From assembly GCA_900541695.1 (NCBI GenBank), contig UQKL01000008.1, positions 30,557-94,556 on the forward strand: a stretch of 64,000 bases of DNA. The letters are read 5' to 3'. Below are positions 1-9,033 of the stretch, piece by piece. Under the pieces are notes generated by a model. That model saw nothing but the letters and a program-made list of their open reading frames with translations. It was not told the DNA's origin and searched no databases. A program made the translations under genes and the position numbers. How positions within the stretch are numbered: the stretch's first letter is position 1; every line of letters begins with the position of its first letter. Origin of the DNA: an uncultured Collinsella sp. Lineage in GTDB: Bacteria; Actinomycetota; Coriobacteriia; Coriobacteriales; Coriobacteriaceae.

Positions 1-1292
1 GCGGCTGCGGCGCGGAAGGCGTCCTCGCGCTCCTCGCTCGACAGGTGACGGCGGCGACGGCGCGTGGGGTTCATGCCACCGCCGCGGTTTTGCTGCTGGG
101 GCTGGTGAGCCTCGCGCTCGCGGGAAGCGTTCTTGCCCGCGGTCTCGCCATTGTCGACGGACGCCGTGCGCTTGCGGCGGCGACGGCCATCGGCCGCCCC
201 CTCGGCCTCGAGCGCCTCGGCCTTGCCGCGGCCCTTTCCGCGGCCACGACCCTCGCCCTGACCCTGACCGGAGCGAGCATCGGATTCGGCATCGCGGCGA
301 CGGCGCTTGGGCATCGACGTACCGGCCAGACGGTCGGCACTCGACAGGCCATCGCCCACGTCGACGCCGTTCTCGCGATCGAGCTCCATGAGCGCCAGGC
401 GCATCTCGGGCGACTCGATGCGCTCGAGCACGTCGCGCGTCACGCAGTCGGGGCGGCAGTTGCAGCCCTGCTCGGCGGCCTTCTTTTTGCAGCCCTCCGA
501 GCACGTCATATCGGCCAGGTTGACCTTAAAGACCTTGCCGTTCTCCAGGCGCAGCACCAGCTGCTCACGCGGCGTGTCATATTCCTGGATACGCGCCTTG
601 CCAAGCGGCGTATCGATGAGCGTCTTCTTTTTGGGCGCACGGCTCTTAAAGTCCTTGTACGCCTCGAACTCATAGCGCAGGCAGCACATCAGGCGGCCGC
701 AAACGCCACTGATCTTGGACGAGTTGAGCGGCAGGTCCTGCTCTTTTGCCATGCGAATCGAGACGGGCTCAAACTGTCCGCCAAAGCGCGTGCAGCAGAG
801 CTCCTGGCCGCACTGGGCATAGCCGCCCACCAGGCGGGTCTCGTCGCGCACGCCGATCTGGCGCATGTCGACGCGAATGTGCAGCGTCGAGGACAGGTCC
901 TTGACGAGCTGACGGAAATCGACGCGCTCCTCGGCCGCAAAGTAGAACACGGCCTTCTCGCCGCCAAACAGGTACTCGACGCCGACCGGCTTCATCTCGA
1001 GGTCGAGCTCTTTGACCAGACGGCGGAAATCGACCATCGCCTCGTCGCCCTGGATGGCCAGGTCGTCGGCAAGCTGCAGGTCGATGTCGCTCGCCACGCG
1101 CAGCACGGGCTTGAGCGGCTGGCCGATCTCATCTTGCGGCACCTCGAAGGGATCGGCCGTGACCAGGCCGATCTCGGTTCCGCGCTCGGTGGAGCAAATG
1201 GCATAATCGGCCTCGAGGATATCCAAATCCTGCGGATCGAACCACAGGTCGCGCGAGGCGTAGGTAAACTTAACGGGTACAACTAACGGCAT
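1..1292 (-). CDS. ricT: RicT/YaaT-like PSP1-domain protein (3' end outside window)
   Basis: The frame starts at ATG 1290-1292 and is still open at base 1, so 430 codons are visible and the C-terminus is missing. In Bacillus, RicT works with RicA and RicF as an Fe-S complex that helps RNase Y process mRNA; no partner is in this window. The Cys-rich segments GGYAQCGQELCCTRFGG (about residues 152-168) and CGRLMCCLRYE (about 195-205) are the PSP1 signature. From about residue 327 the chain becomes a disordered tail rich in Arg, Gly and Glu, longer than in Firmicute members. The start overlaps the end of holB by 10 bp, so tmk-holB-ricT is an operon. The family call is firm; the cellular role here is inferred. 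Confidence 0.85.
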   Translation of the reverse strand, partial: MPLVVPVKFTYASRDLWFDPQDLDILEADYAICSTERGTEIGLVTADPFEVPQDEIGQPLKPVLRVASDIDLQLADDLAIQGDEAMVDFRRLVKELDLEMKPVGVEYLFGGEKAVFYFAAEERVDFRQLVKDLSSTLHIRVDMRQIGVRDETRLVGGYAQCGQELCCTRFGGQFEPVSIRMAKEQDLPLNSSKISGVCGRLMCCLRYEFEAYKDFKSRAPKKKTLIDTPLGKARIQEYDTPREQLVLRLENGKVFKVNLADMTCSEGCKKKAAEQGCNCRPDCVTRDVLERIESPEMRLALMELDRENGVDVGDGLSSADRLAGTSMPKRRRRDAESDARSGQGQGEGRGRGKGRGKAEALEAEGAADGRRRRKRTASVDNGETAGKNASREREAHQPQQQNRGGGMNPTRRRRRHLSSEEREDAFRAAA

Positions 1293-2410
1293 TTCAGTGC
1301 CTTCCTGATATCGAACAGCATGACCTCGATGGCCAGCTGGGGAGTAACGTTTCTGGCGATGTTGCGCTCGGCGGTCGCGACTGCCTCGAGCGCCCGTGTG
1401 GCACCCGCAACATTGGTCGCGGCGGCAAGCCGACCGATCGTGTCGCGCACGTCTTCGTTCACCACGTCGGCTGCCTTGTCCTGAAGCGTCAGCAGCACGT
1501 CGCGCATGAGCGTCCGCGCGCTCGCCAGCGCTTCCATGATACCCGAACGCTCGCGCGCGTTGAGTTCGCGCTTGTTGCGGTCCTCAAGCTGCTTCAATGC
1601 TCCACGCGACAGGTAGTCGGCGTTTTGCTCGAGCACCTTTTCCTGTGTGGACTTGACCTCGGCGAGCGGCGCCTTAACGGCGACGATGAGTGACTTGGCG
1701 CGGCTGAGCACGTCGGCCTCGTCGGCGGCGATAAGCGAATCGATGGCGCGAACCATCTGACGGCGGGCGTCCTGGCGCTCGGCGCTCTTGAGGAACTCGA
1801 TGCCACGCGTGGGGCTTCCCGCCACGGCGACGGCCATGCGGCAACGCGCAGGGTCCTGACCGGTGGCGCGGCTCACGGCCTGCGCGGCGACGGCGGGCGA
1901 TACCAGCCGAAACGGCACGCACTGGCAACGACTCACGATAGTGGGCAGCATCACGTCTGCCGAGGTGCCCAGCAGGATGAACATAACGCCCTCGGGCGGC
2001 TCCTCGAGAGTTTTGAGCAATGCGTTGGCGGTGTTGGCGCGCAGCTGCTCGGCACGGTCAATGATGTAGACCTTGGCCTTGGCACGGATGGGCGCCAGGG
2101 GCACGTCGTCGAGCAGCTCGCGTGTCTGGGCGATAAGGTAGCCCGTGGCGCTCTCGGGCGTGTAATAGTGCACGTCGGGGTGCGTATGGCGGGCGACGCG
2201 CACGCAGCTATCGCATGAGCCGCAGCCGTCCTGCTCGCACAGGAAGGCCTGGGCGAGCGCCCATGCGGCATCGAGCTTGCCGGCACCGGGAGCGCCCAAA
2301 AACAGGTAGGCGTGCGATGCGCGGCCGCTGGCGACGGCGTTGGTCAAAAAATCGCGAACGCGCTCTTGGGTGTCGAGCTTGGCCAGCAGGCTTGCCTGAG
2401 CGGGGGCCAT
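1283..2410 (-). CDS. holB: DNA polymerase III delta' subunit
   Basis: Clamp-loader AAA+ subunit that acts with DnaX and HolA to load the beta clamp. The 375-residue product has a P-loop GAPGAGK at residues 39-45, zinc-finger cysteines 58, 63, 66 and 69, a sensor-type LLKTLEEPP segment and an SRC motif (IVSRCQC). I start it at ATG 2408-2410, one base after the tmk stop codon; an in-frame upstream start at 2449 would lie inside tmk and is unlikely. It overlaps ricT by 10 bp. The modified P-loop is normal for delta', which often does not hydrolyse ATP. Confidence 0.92.
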   Translation of the reverse strand: MAPAQASLLAKLDTQERVRDFLTNAVASGRASHAYLFLGAPGAGKLDAAWALAQAFLCEQDGCGSCDSCVRVARHTHPDVHYYTPESATGYLIAQTRELLDDVPLAPIRAKAKVYIIDRAEQLRANTANALLKTLEEPPEGVMFILLGTSADVMLPTIVSRCQCVPFRLVSPAVAAQAVSRATGQDPARCRMAVAVAGSPTRGIEFLKSAERQDARRQMVRAIDSLIAADEADVLSRAKSLIVAVKAPLAEVKSTQEKVLEQNADYLSRGALKQLEDRNKRELNARERSGIMEALASARTLMRDVLLTLQDKAADVVNEDVRDTIGRLAAATNVAGATRALEAVATAERNIARNVTPQLAIEVMLFDIRKALKCR

Positions 2411-2411
2411 G

Positions 2412-3095
2412 TTACTCGGCCTCCTTGGCAAGCGCGGCGACGACAGCATCTTGCGAAATGACGAGACCGTACGCGCGAATCTGCTCGACCGTCTTCTCGA
2501 AGACTTCCTCGACGGTCGCAGTGGCGTCGATGAGCTTTACGCGGTTTGGCTCCTCGGCAGCAATGGCGCAAAATCCCTGGTAAACACGCTCCTGGAATGT
2601 CATGCCTTTTTCCTCCATGCGATCTGCCGCGCCACGGGCTGCCATGCGTAGCGCCGCCTGCTCGGGCGTGATGTGGTAGACGAGCGTGAGCGCCGGGTGT
2701 GTTCCCGCGACGGCCAGGTTATTGGCATCGCACACTATCTGGCGATCGAGGCCGTCGGCAAATGCCTGGTAGCAGGTCGTGGAATCGTAGAAGCGGTCGC
2801 ACAGGACCACCTTGCCGGCCGCGAGGGCGGGAGCTATGACCTCGTGCACCAACTGAGCGCGCGCCGCCTCGTAGAGCAGCAACTCGCAGGTGTCGCCCAT
2901 CGCCGTATTGGCGGGGTCGAGCAGCAGAGCGCGGATCTTTTCGCTGATGGCGGTGCCGCCCGGCTCGCGCAGGCTCACAACCTGGTAGCCAGCGAGTTCG
3001 AGCGCGCGGGCAAGCAGACGCGCCTGCGTGGACTTGCCGGCACCATCGACGCCCTCGAGCGTGATAAAGCTATGTTGAGCGGGCTCAAAAGCCAT
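2412..3095 (-). CDS. tmk: Thymidylate kinase
   Basis: Phosphorylates dTMP to dTDP with ATP, in the cytoplasm, as part of dTTP synthesis. The 227-residue protein has the P-loop GVDGAGKS at residues 15-22, the dTMP-binding REPGGT motif and the DRFYDST motif, all characteristic of the family. Length is normal. It is the first gene of tmk-holB-ricT; its stop lies one base before the holB start, so translation is probably coupled. No obvious promoter is seen, but the upstream 230 bp hold repeat copies described separately. Confidence 0.95.
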   Translation of the reverse strand: MAFEPAQHSFITLEGVDGAGKSTQARLLARALELAGYQVVSLREPGGTAISEKIRALLLDPANTAMGDTCELLLYEAARAQLVHEVIAPALAAGKVVLCDRFYDSTTCYQAFADGLDRQIVCDANNLAVAGTHPALTLVYHITPEQAALRMAARGAADRMEEKGMTFQERVYQGFCAIAAEEPNRVKLIDATATVEEVFEKTVEQIRAYGLVISQDAVVAALAKEAE

Positions 3096-3195
3096 GAGCG
3101 CAGCCCCTTCCTATAAGGCGCGTAAATGCAGATATATCAACCAAGCCATGATACCCCAGGGGCAGGCGCGCCCCAAATCGGGCCTAGTCATTGGG

Positions 3196-3224
3196 TAGTC
3201 ATTGGGGACGCTCTTAAATGACTA
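3196..3224. repeat. 29-bp dispersed repeat, copy 1
   Basis: Begins TAGTCATT, has the core GGGGACGCTCTTA and ends AATGACTA, so its ends are inverted. The same unit recurs at 34296, 36483, 54005 and 54286, in both orientations and always between genes. A partial duplicate of the first eight bases sits just upstream. Confidence 0.8.
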
Positions 3225-3229
3225 GGCGA

Positions 3230-3279
3230 CAGCTAGGGACGTTCCTAAAGTGCCGGCAGAAAAGGAACGTCCCTAGCTG
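3230..3279. repeat. Perfect 16-bp inverted repeat beside the 29-bp repeat
   Basis: CAGCTAGGGACGTTCC (3230-3245) pairs exactly with GGAACGTCCCTAGCTG (3264-3279) around an 18-base loop. It shares the GGGACGTTC core of the adjacent 29-bp repeat, so the two look like parts of one mobile or regulatory unit. A T-run follows at 3285-3290 on the plus strand, but no plus-strand gene lies upstream. Confidence 0.75.
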
Positions 3280-3292
3280 CCGACTTTTTTGA

Positions 3293-3306
3293 GCGCTGGG
3301 TATAAT
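3293..3306 (+). promoter_or_regulatory. Putative -10 region for the zinc-ribbon protein
   Basis: GCGCTGGGTATAAT contains a consensus TATAAT at 3301-3306, 38 bp ahead of the start codon. No good -35 box is seen. A nearly identical 14-mer (GCGCTGCGTATAAT) lies before the gene at 44820. Confidence 0.45.
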
Positions 3307-3343
3307 CGTCGTATTGATTTGAAATGTGGCGAAAGGAGTGGCA

Positions 3344-4327
3344 ATGTCTCGGTATTGCGCCTCGTGCGGCAAACTTCTTGCAGATGATGCCAAGTTCTGC
3401 ACCTCATGCGGTGCACCCGTTGAGCAGACAACCGCAAGCAATGGCCAACCCGCGTTTGAGCAGACCGGCTTCCTCGATACGCCGCAAGCTAAGCCGGACG
3501 ACTCCCTCGCCTATCGCCCCGACCCCGCCGCCAGCCCCGCAGCGGTCGAAACGACGCAGCGCATACCCGTCGCGGACACCCCGCCCCAACAGCAACCGGC
3601 ATCTACGTACGCGCCTGATTCACCACAGGCCCCCGCCGCCAAAAAGAGCAGCACCAAGGCGCTTATCGCCGTTATCGTTGTGCTCGTGGCAATTATCATC
3701 GCCTTGGTCATCTTTTTTGTGATCAAGCCTTTCGACAACGCCGCCACGCAAACGACTGCCGAGATTACTAAGCTGCACCATGATGTTGACGATGATGACC
3801 TCAAGCCTCTCGACGACCCCAATAGCCTCTACGATGATGACGACGAGGACGACGAGGACGACGGCGAAGCAACCCTCTCCGAGCAGAACCTCTACCGTCG
3901 CCTGAGCGAATACTACGATCTGCTCGAAGATCTCGATAGCCAGGTCCGCGCCTGCGCGCAGGCCTTCAATGGCAGCTATCTGGAAGAAGATCGCACCGCC
4001 CGTCAAAATCTCGCCGACGTCGCCGAGCGCACGGAGGACACCATCGAGCAGTATTACGACATCGTCGAGGACCTGGACGTCCCGACGAGCTCCAAGAACT
4101 ACAGCTCCTGGAAAGACATCGTTGCCCTGTATGACGACCTGGACCACCGCATTGACGCGATCTGCGATGCCTGGGAGATCAGCCTGAAGTACGCAAAGCC
4201 CGCGGACCACAAGAATGAGATCGTGGCGCCGCTGTCACGCGACAACGTGGCGGGCACCAATGACAATAAGTACCGCCTAGACTTTGAGGACCGTTATCCC
4301 GGCGCCAAGCCCGTCGAGGTGAACTAA
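3344..4327 (+). CDS. Zinc-ribbon single-pass membrane protein
   Basis: A 327-residue protein of unknown role. It opens with a zinc ribbon (Cys 5, 8, 19, 22; CASCG and CTSCG), followed by a Pro/Gln-rich linker, one strong membrane helix at about residues 105-129, an acidic run rich in Asp and Glu at about 164-178, and a helical, probably extracytoplasmic, C-terminal domain. I chose ATG 3344 because AAAGGAG lies 7 bases upstream and the zinc ribbon starts at once; an earlier in-frame start at 3326 has no such site. It stands alone and converges on topA. The layout suggests a membrane-tethered sensor or envelope protein, but that is inference. Confidence 0.85.
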   Translation: MSRYCASCGKLLADDAKFCTSCGAPVEQTTASNGQPAFEQTGFLDTPQAKPDDSLAYRPDPAASPAAVETTQRIPVADTPPQQQPASTYAPDSPQAPAAKKSSTKALIAVIVVLVAIIIALVIFFVIKPFDNAATQTTAEITKLHHDVDDDDLKPLDDPNSLYDDDDEDDEDDGEATLSEQNLYRRLSEYYDLLEDLDSQVRACAQAFNGSYLEEDRTARQNLADVAERTEDTIEQYYDIVEDLDVPTSSKNYSSWKDIVALYDDLDHRIDAICDAWEISLKYAKPADHKNEIVAPLSRDNVAGTNDNKYRLDFEDRYPGAKPVEVN

Positions 4328-4347
4328 TCCCAACAACTGATCAAAAC

Positions 4348-4410
4348 TTGCGGTGAAATAGAGATTAGTTAGGCCTTTTGCCAGCAAAAACAGTCCCTAT
4401 TTCACCGCAA
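4348..4410. repeat. Hairpin repeat (TTGCGGTGAAATAG family), copy 1
   Basis: TTGCGGTGAAATAG at 4348-4361 pairs perfectly with CTATTTCACCGCAA at 4397-4410. A diverged second copy lies at 45828-45891. It follows the stop of the zinc-ribbon gene. Confidence 0.75.
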
Positions 4411-4419
4411 CTTAGAAGT

Positions 4420-4457
4420 GGGGCCGGGCGCGCATTTGCATTTGCGCGCCCGGCCCC
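4420..4457. terminator. Strong GC hairpin between convergent genes
   Basis: A perfect 14-bp stem (GGGGCCGGGCGCGC with its complement) and a 10-base loop lie between the zinc-ribbon gene and topA, which converge. There is no clear T-run on either side, so bidirectional termination is likely but not certain. Confidence 0.6.
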
Positions 4458-4490
4458 GCCGTGTCTATATGTGCTCGGATATGTGCTCGG

Positions 4491-7085
4491 TTACTTGCCG
4501 GCAGCGGTCTTTTTGGTAGTCGTCTTCTTGGCGGCAGCCTTCTTGGCAGTCGACTTCTTGGCGGTCGAAGTCTTCTTTGCTGCCGTGGTTTTCTTCGCCG
4601 TGCTCGCCTTGGTCGCAGTCTTGCGGCCGCGGGCGGGCTTCTTCTCCTTGGTCGGGCAGTCCATGTTGACGCAGATACGCCACGGACCGCGCGCCGTGTT
4701 GACCACCACGATGGGGGCGCCGCACTCGGGACAGGTCTCGCCCGTCGCCTCGAGCTTGCCACGCGCCGGCAGCGGATAGCTCACGCCGCAATCGTCATAG
4801 TTGGTGCAGCGGATAAAGCGCTTGCCGCTCTTCTCGCTCTTGTGTGCAATCAGATCGCCATGGCGTCCGGCCTCGGCACACACCTTGCACTCGCCCACCT
4901 TAAGGTCGGGCTCGTAGTTGGTGGGGCATGTGGGGTTCACGCAAATCTCGAAGGCCTTCTGGCGGAACGGCTGGCACTTAATGCGCGGCGCGCCGCACTC
5001 GGGGCACACGGCCGCCTCGCCCTCGAGCGGGCTTACCTTGACGCCGCTCGGCACCGGATAAGTCACGTCGCAGTCGGGCCAGCCCATGCAGCCGATAAAG
5101 CTGCCACGGGTCTTGGCGCTCGTCTTCATAACCAGGTCCTTGCCGCACTTGGGGCAGGCGCCCACGCGCGCATCGGCCGTGACGGCGTCGCTGATAGCGT
5201 CGCCCAGCTCCTGCGTATGCTTGAGCAGCTCGTCGAGCACGCCGGCCAGCAGCGCGCGCGAGTGCGTCACGACATGCTCTTCGGTGTCCTCACCGCGCTC
5301 CACGCGGGTCATGTCACCGTCGAGCTCGCTGGTCATGTCGGGGCTCGTGATGCGCGGGGCAAACTGCGACAGCGCATCGATAATGGCGATACCCAGCTGG
5401 CTCGGCTCCACGGGATCATTTTTGAGGTAGCGCACGGCATACAGGCGCTCGATGATGCTCGCGCGCGTGGACTTAGTACCCAGGCCGCGCTTCTCCATCT
5501 CCTGCACGAGCTTGCCCTGGCTGTAGCGCGCGGGCGGCTCGGTCTGCTTGGCCTCGAGCTTAATGTCGAACACGTCGACCGTGTCGCCCTGCTCCAGCGG
5601 CGGCATCTGCTCGTCGCGCTTAAGGCCGTACGGGTACGCCTCGCGGAAGCCCGGGGTCACGAGCACATCGCCCGAAGCCACGAACGGCTCGCCGTTCACA
5701 TCGAGCTCGAGCTTGGTGTTCTCGATGGTCGCGGGACCCATGAGCGTCGCCAGGAAGCGGCGGGCGATGAGGTCGTAGAGCTTGCGCTGGCCGCCGTCGA
5801 GCGTGGACGGATCGCCCTCGCCCGTGGGATAGATAGGCGGGTGGTCGGTGGTCTCGACTTTGCCGCGCGTAGGCTTCATGGGGCCGGCAAGCACCTTTTT
5901 GCATACGGGCGCCAGCGCCGGGTTGATCTTTGCCAGGTCGCTCACCACGGCGCCCAGATCGAGCGTCGCGGGGTACACGGTATTGTCGACACGCGGGTAG
6001 CTGATGAGACCGGCCATGTAGAGGGACTCAGCGATGCGCATGGTACGCGCAGGCGAGATGCCCTCGGCCGCGGCGGCAGCCTGCAGCGAGGTGGTCGCAA
6101 ACGGCGTGGGCGGCTGCTGCTTGCGCGAGCGCTTGGTCACCGCGGCGACGGTTGCCGTCGCGACGCCGTCAACATGGCCGTACGCCGTCTCAGCAGCATC
6201 CTTGTCGGTAAAGCGCGCCGTCTTGTGCGCGATCTTAAAGCGATCGTCCTCGGCAGCGCCCTGCGCGGCACCCATGCCGCGAATCTGCCAATAGTCCTCG
6301 GGCACAAACGCCATGCGCTCGCGCTCGCGCTCGACCACCAGGGCAAGCGTCGGCGTCTGCACGCGGCCGGCGGAGCGCACGTTACCAAAGCCGCCAAACT
6401 TGGCGAGCGTCAGGTAGCGCGTCAGCACCGCACCCCAAATGAGGTCGATGTGCTGACGGCTCTCGCCGGCGTCGGCCAGGTTCTGGTCGAGCGAGACAAG
6501 GTTATCGAAGGCCTGCGTGATCTCGGCCTTGGTAAACGAAGAATACTGGGCGCGGGCGACCGGCAAGTCGGGCGCCACCTCGCGCACCTTGTTGAGGGCG
6601 TCCGAACCGATCAGCTCGCCCTCGCGATCGAAGTCCGTGGCAATGATGACGCTGTCGGACTTTTTGGCGAGGTTCTTAAGCGAGCGAATGAGCTCTTTCT
6701 CAGCCGGCAACTTAATGACGGGCGCCCAGGTGAGGTAAGGCAGACTCTCGAGCTTCCAGCCCTTAATGGAGATGCCATCGGCAAGGAACGGCTTACGCTT
6801 GGTGTCGTAAGGCGGACGCGCCAGGCCATCGGGCATGTCGGCCGGCAGCATCTCGCCGTCCTCGGTGACCGAATACCAGCCCAGCTTTTTATCGAACAGC
6901 ACGCTGTCGCAAAAATCAGGCGCAAGGATGTGACCGGCAAGGCCGATCGTCACGCACTCCTCGCCCTTCCACTCAAAGCGGTAGATGGCGGTGTTGTACA
7001 CCTTGTCCTTTTTGGGCTTACCCGTGGACAGACGCTCGGCGATCTGACGCGCGGCGTCGTTTTTCTCGGCGATGATGAGCTTCAA
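4491..7085 (-). CDS. topA: DNA topoisomerase I (type IA)
   Basis: Relaxes negative supercoils by single-strand passage. The 864-residue protein has a Toprim domain (LIIAEKNDAARQIAERL at the N-terminus, DFDREGE near residue 150), SAGRVQTPTLALV near 240, and the active-site region ISYPRVDN near 360-368 whose Tyr forms the covalent bond. Four CxxC zinc ribbons follow from about residue 640. The last 45 residues are an Ala/Lys/Thr repeat resembling histone H1 tails. The start is TTG at 7083-7085 with TAGGAG six bases upstream; no ATG fits. It is the last gene of a likely tatA-tatC-hypA-hypB-topA run. Confidence 0.93.
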   Translation of the reverse strand: MKLIIAEKNDAARQIAERLSTGKPKKDKVYNTAIYRFEWKGEECVTIGLAGHILAPDFCDSVLFDKKLGWYSVTEDGEMLPADMPDGLARPPYDTKRKPFLADGISIKGWKLESLPYLTWAPVIKLPAEKELIRSLKNLAKKSDSVIIATDFDREGELIGSDALNKVREVAPDLPVARAQYSSFTKAEITQAFDNLVSLDQNLADAGESRQHIDLIWGAVLTRYLTLAKFGGFGNVRSAGRVQTPTLALVVERERERMAFVPEDYWQIRGMGAAQGAAEDDRFKIAHKTARFTDKDAAETAYGHVDGVATATVAAVTKRSRKQQPPTPFATTSLQAAAAAEGISPARTMRIAESLYMAGLISYPRVDNTVYPATLDLGAVVSDLAKINPALAPVCKKVLAGPMKPTRGKVETTDHPPIYPTGEGDPSTLDGGQRKLYDLIARRFLATLMGPATIENTKLELDVNGEPFVASGDVLVTPGFREAYPYGLKRDEQMPPLEQGDTVDVFDIKLEAKQTEPPARYSQGKLVQEMEKRGLGTKSTRASIIERLYAVRYLKNDPVEPSQLGIAIIDALSQFAPRITSPDMTSELDGDMTRVERGEDTEEHVVTHSRALLAGVLDELLKHTQELGDAISDAVTADARVGACPKCGKDLVMKTSAKTRGSFIGCMGWPDCDVTYPVPSGVKVSPLEGEAAVCPECGAPRIKCQPFRQKAFEICVNPTCPTNYEPDLKVGECKVCAEAGRHGDLIAHKSEKSGKRFIRCTNYDDCGVSYPLPARGKLEATGETCPECGAPIVVVNTARGPWRICVNMDCPTKEKKPARGRKTATKASTAKKTTAAKKTSTAKKSTAKKAAAKKTTTKKTAAGK

Positions 7086-7139
7086 AAGAGGCTCCTATCT
7101 CGTGTCTCTGCGGCTACGCCCGCCCGTATGGCGGCCGAT

Positions 7140-7823
7140 TTACGCCCTTGCTTGCTCGATCTGCCCGATGAGCCAATCGCACCAGGCATCCATGCCCTCG
7201 CCCTTGCGCGCGCTCACGGCAAACCGCGGCGCCTGCGGATTGAGGTCATCGAGTGTCTTAGTATACCCATCCATGTCAAAATCGAAAGCCGGGGCCACGT
7301 CGACCTTGTTGAGCAGCTGTGCGCCGGCGTGCTGGAAGATGCCCGGGTACTTGATGGGCTTGTCGTCGCCCTCGGGCACCGAGAGGATCATGATGGACAG
7401 GTTCTCGCCCAGGTCAAAGTCGACCGGGCAGACCAGGTTGCCCACGTTTTCGATAAAGATGACGTCGATGTTTTGAAGGCCCACCGCCTGGTCGAACGCG
7501 TCAACGGCCTCCATGATCATGTTACCCTCGAGGTGGCACAGGCCGCCCGTGTTGATCTGGATGGCGGGCATGCCGGCTTCCTTCATGGTGATGGCGTCGA
7601 CATCCGAGGCGATATCGCCCTCGATGACGGCACAGCGCAGGCCGGCCTTGTCGCGCAGGCGCTCGTTGGTGCCCAGGATCGTGGTGGTCTTGCCCGAACC
7701 GGGGCTCGACAAGACGTTGATCACATAGGTGCCTGTCTCATTAAATCGCTGACGCAGCTGATCTGCCAGGCGCTCGTTGCGCGACAGGATCGGCGACGCG
7801 ATATCAATCGTTTTCTCGGCCAT
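7140..7823 (-). CDS. hypB: Hydrogenase nickel-incorporation GTPase HypB
   Basis: GTPase that drives nickel delivery to [NiFe]-hydrogenase with HypA. The 227-residue protein has a P-loop PGSGKTT at residues 41-47, the GLCHLEGNMI metal-site segment, the ENVGNLVCP segment with the bridging Cys, and a G4-like NKVD motif. It lacks the N-terminal CxxCGC motif and the His-rich stretch of some homologues, so it probably does not store nickel. It lies 55 bp downstream of hypA and 54 bp before topA. No hydrogenase structural gene is in this window. Confidence 0.93.
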   Translation of the reverse strand: MAEKTIDIASPILSRNERLADQLRQRFNETGTYVINVLSSPGSGKTTTILGTNERLRDKAGLRCAVIEGDIASDVDAITMKEAGMPAIQINTGGLCHLEGNMIMEAVDAFDQAVGLQNIDVIFIENVGNLVCPVDFDLGENLSIMILSVPEGDDKPIKYPGIFQHAGAQLLNKVDVAPAFDFDMDGYTKTLDDLNPQAPRFAVSARKGEGMDAWCDWLIGQIEQARA

Positions 7824-7878
7824 ACTTAGCGCTCCTTACTTTAGCCCCTTTGTACCCTGTCCCCAGGTGGCTGGCGGG

Positions 7879-8235
7879 TTAATCGTCGGGGGTTTCGATT
7901 TCGATACTGGCGATGTCGAGCTCGCGGCCGTGCAGCAGACGCACGTTGGCGCCGCCACACTGGGGACAGCGGCAATGGAAGCGGTCGTGCTCAAAGACCT
8001 CGCCGCAGTCCAGGCACTCGCTTTGTGGATGGACTTCCTCCACAGCAAGCTCGCAGCCGCGCGTGAGCGGGTCCTCGTCGCGAAACGTCTCCCAGGCAAA
8101 GTCGAGCGCCTCGCGCACGACCTCGGTCATATCCCCGATACGCAGCGTCACCAAAACGGCGCGCGAGGCCCCCGCCCCACGCGCCGCGCGAATCACTGTA
8201 TCGAGTATGCCGTTGACAATGCCAACTTCGTGCAT
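7879..8235 (-). CDS. hypA: Hydrogenase maturation nickel metallochaperone HypA
   Basis: Binds nickel and hands it to [NiFe]-hydrogenase. The 118-residue protein begins MHEVGIVNGI, where His 2 is the conserved nickel ligand, and has a zinc site built from two CxxC pairs (CLDCGEVF and CPQCGG) in the C-terminal half. Length is typical. It starts only six bases after the tatC stop, so it is probably cotranscribed with tatC; Tat exports folded cofactor proteins including hydrogenases, which makes the pairing sensible. Confidence 0.94.
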   Translation of the reverse strand: MHEVGIVNGILDTVIRAARGAGASRAVLVTLRIGDMTEVVREALDFAWETFRDEDPLTRGCELAVEEVHPQSECLDCGEVFEHDRFHCRCPQCGGANVRLLHGRELDIASIEIETPDD

Positions 8236-8241
8236 ACCGTT

Positions 8242-9033
8242 TTACTCCTCGTCGTCCTCGTCGTCCGAGAACAGGTCCAGACGGCTCACAAACAAGCCCT
8301 CCTTGCCCTCGCGCGCGGTAATGACCACACGGGCGATGGCGAGCGAAATCTCGTAGAGCGAGAGCAGGGCGCCATACATGAGACCCAGCGTAACGGGCGA
8401 GCCGTCGGGCGTGATCACAGCCGAACCCACGAGCAGGCCAACGTATACATAACGCCAGGCACCGCGGAAAGCAGCGTAGGACACGATGTGGAAGACGGAC
8501 AGATAGAAGATGATGAGCGGCAGCTCAAACGCCACGCCAAAGCCGATCATAAAGAGCAGCTCCATGTTGACGTAGTTCTCCAGATCGGGCAGTGCCGTAG
8601 CGACGGCCGAGGTCTCGCCGATGAGCCACTCAAAGCCCGCAGGAATGATGATGAAGTAGCAGAAGATGGCACCCAGGAAGAACAGCACCGTCGAGGCGAG
8701 CACCGTGGGCACGACCCACTTGCGCTCGTTGGGGCGAAGCGCCGGCAGGAAGAACGCCAGAATCTGCCAGATGATCATGGGCGTGCACATGACCACGGCC
8801 ATCTTGATGGCCAGCGAGAAGCGCAAGCCAAAGCCGCCGAGCGTGGTAGTGATGTAGAACTTACCGTCCGGCACAAAGGAGCGGATGGGATCTTCCAGGA
8901 TGTCGAGCACCACAGGCGTGGCGAAATACAGCACGATAGCGGCGGCGAACACCGACACGACCACGATGGTCAGGCGGCGACGGAGCTCTCCCAGGTGATC
9001 GAAGAGCGGCATACGCGCAGGTCCGATAGGCAT
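8242..9033 (-). CDS. tatC: Sec-independent protein translocase TatC
   Basis: Membrane receptor for twin-arginine signal peptides. The 263-residue protein carries the family motif FDHLGELRRRL near the N-terminus and six predicted membrane helices. The C-terminus ends in a very acidic stretch (DDEDDEE). Its ATG overlaps the stop codon of the upstream tatA/B gene by one base, so translation is coupled. TatC together with one TatA-type protein would make a minimal Tat system. Confidence 0.94.
   Translation of the reverse strand: MPIGPARMPLFDHLGELRRRLTIVVVSVFAAAIVLYFATPVVLDILEDPIRSFVPDGKFYITTTLGGFGLRFSLAIKMAVVMCTPMIIWQILAFFLPALRPNERKWVVPTVLASTVLFFLGAIFCYFIIIPAGFEWLIGETSAVATALPDLENYVNMELLFMIGFGVAFELPLIIFYLSVFHIVSYAAFRGAWRYVYVGLLVGSAVITPDGSPVTLGLMYGALLSLYEISLAIARVVITAREGKEGLFVSRLDLFSDDEDDEE

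Noticed and set aside
4461..7829. A 3.4-kb open frame on the plus strand opposite topA and hypB
   Set aside because: It mirrors two well-supported genes on the other strand, has Arg/Leu/Ala-biased shadow composition, and matches no family. High GC produces such antisense frames here.
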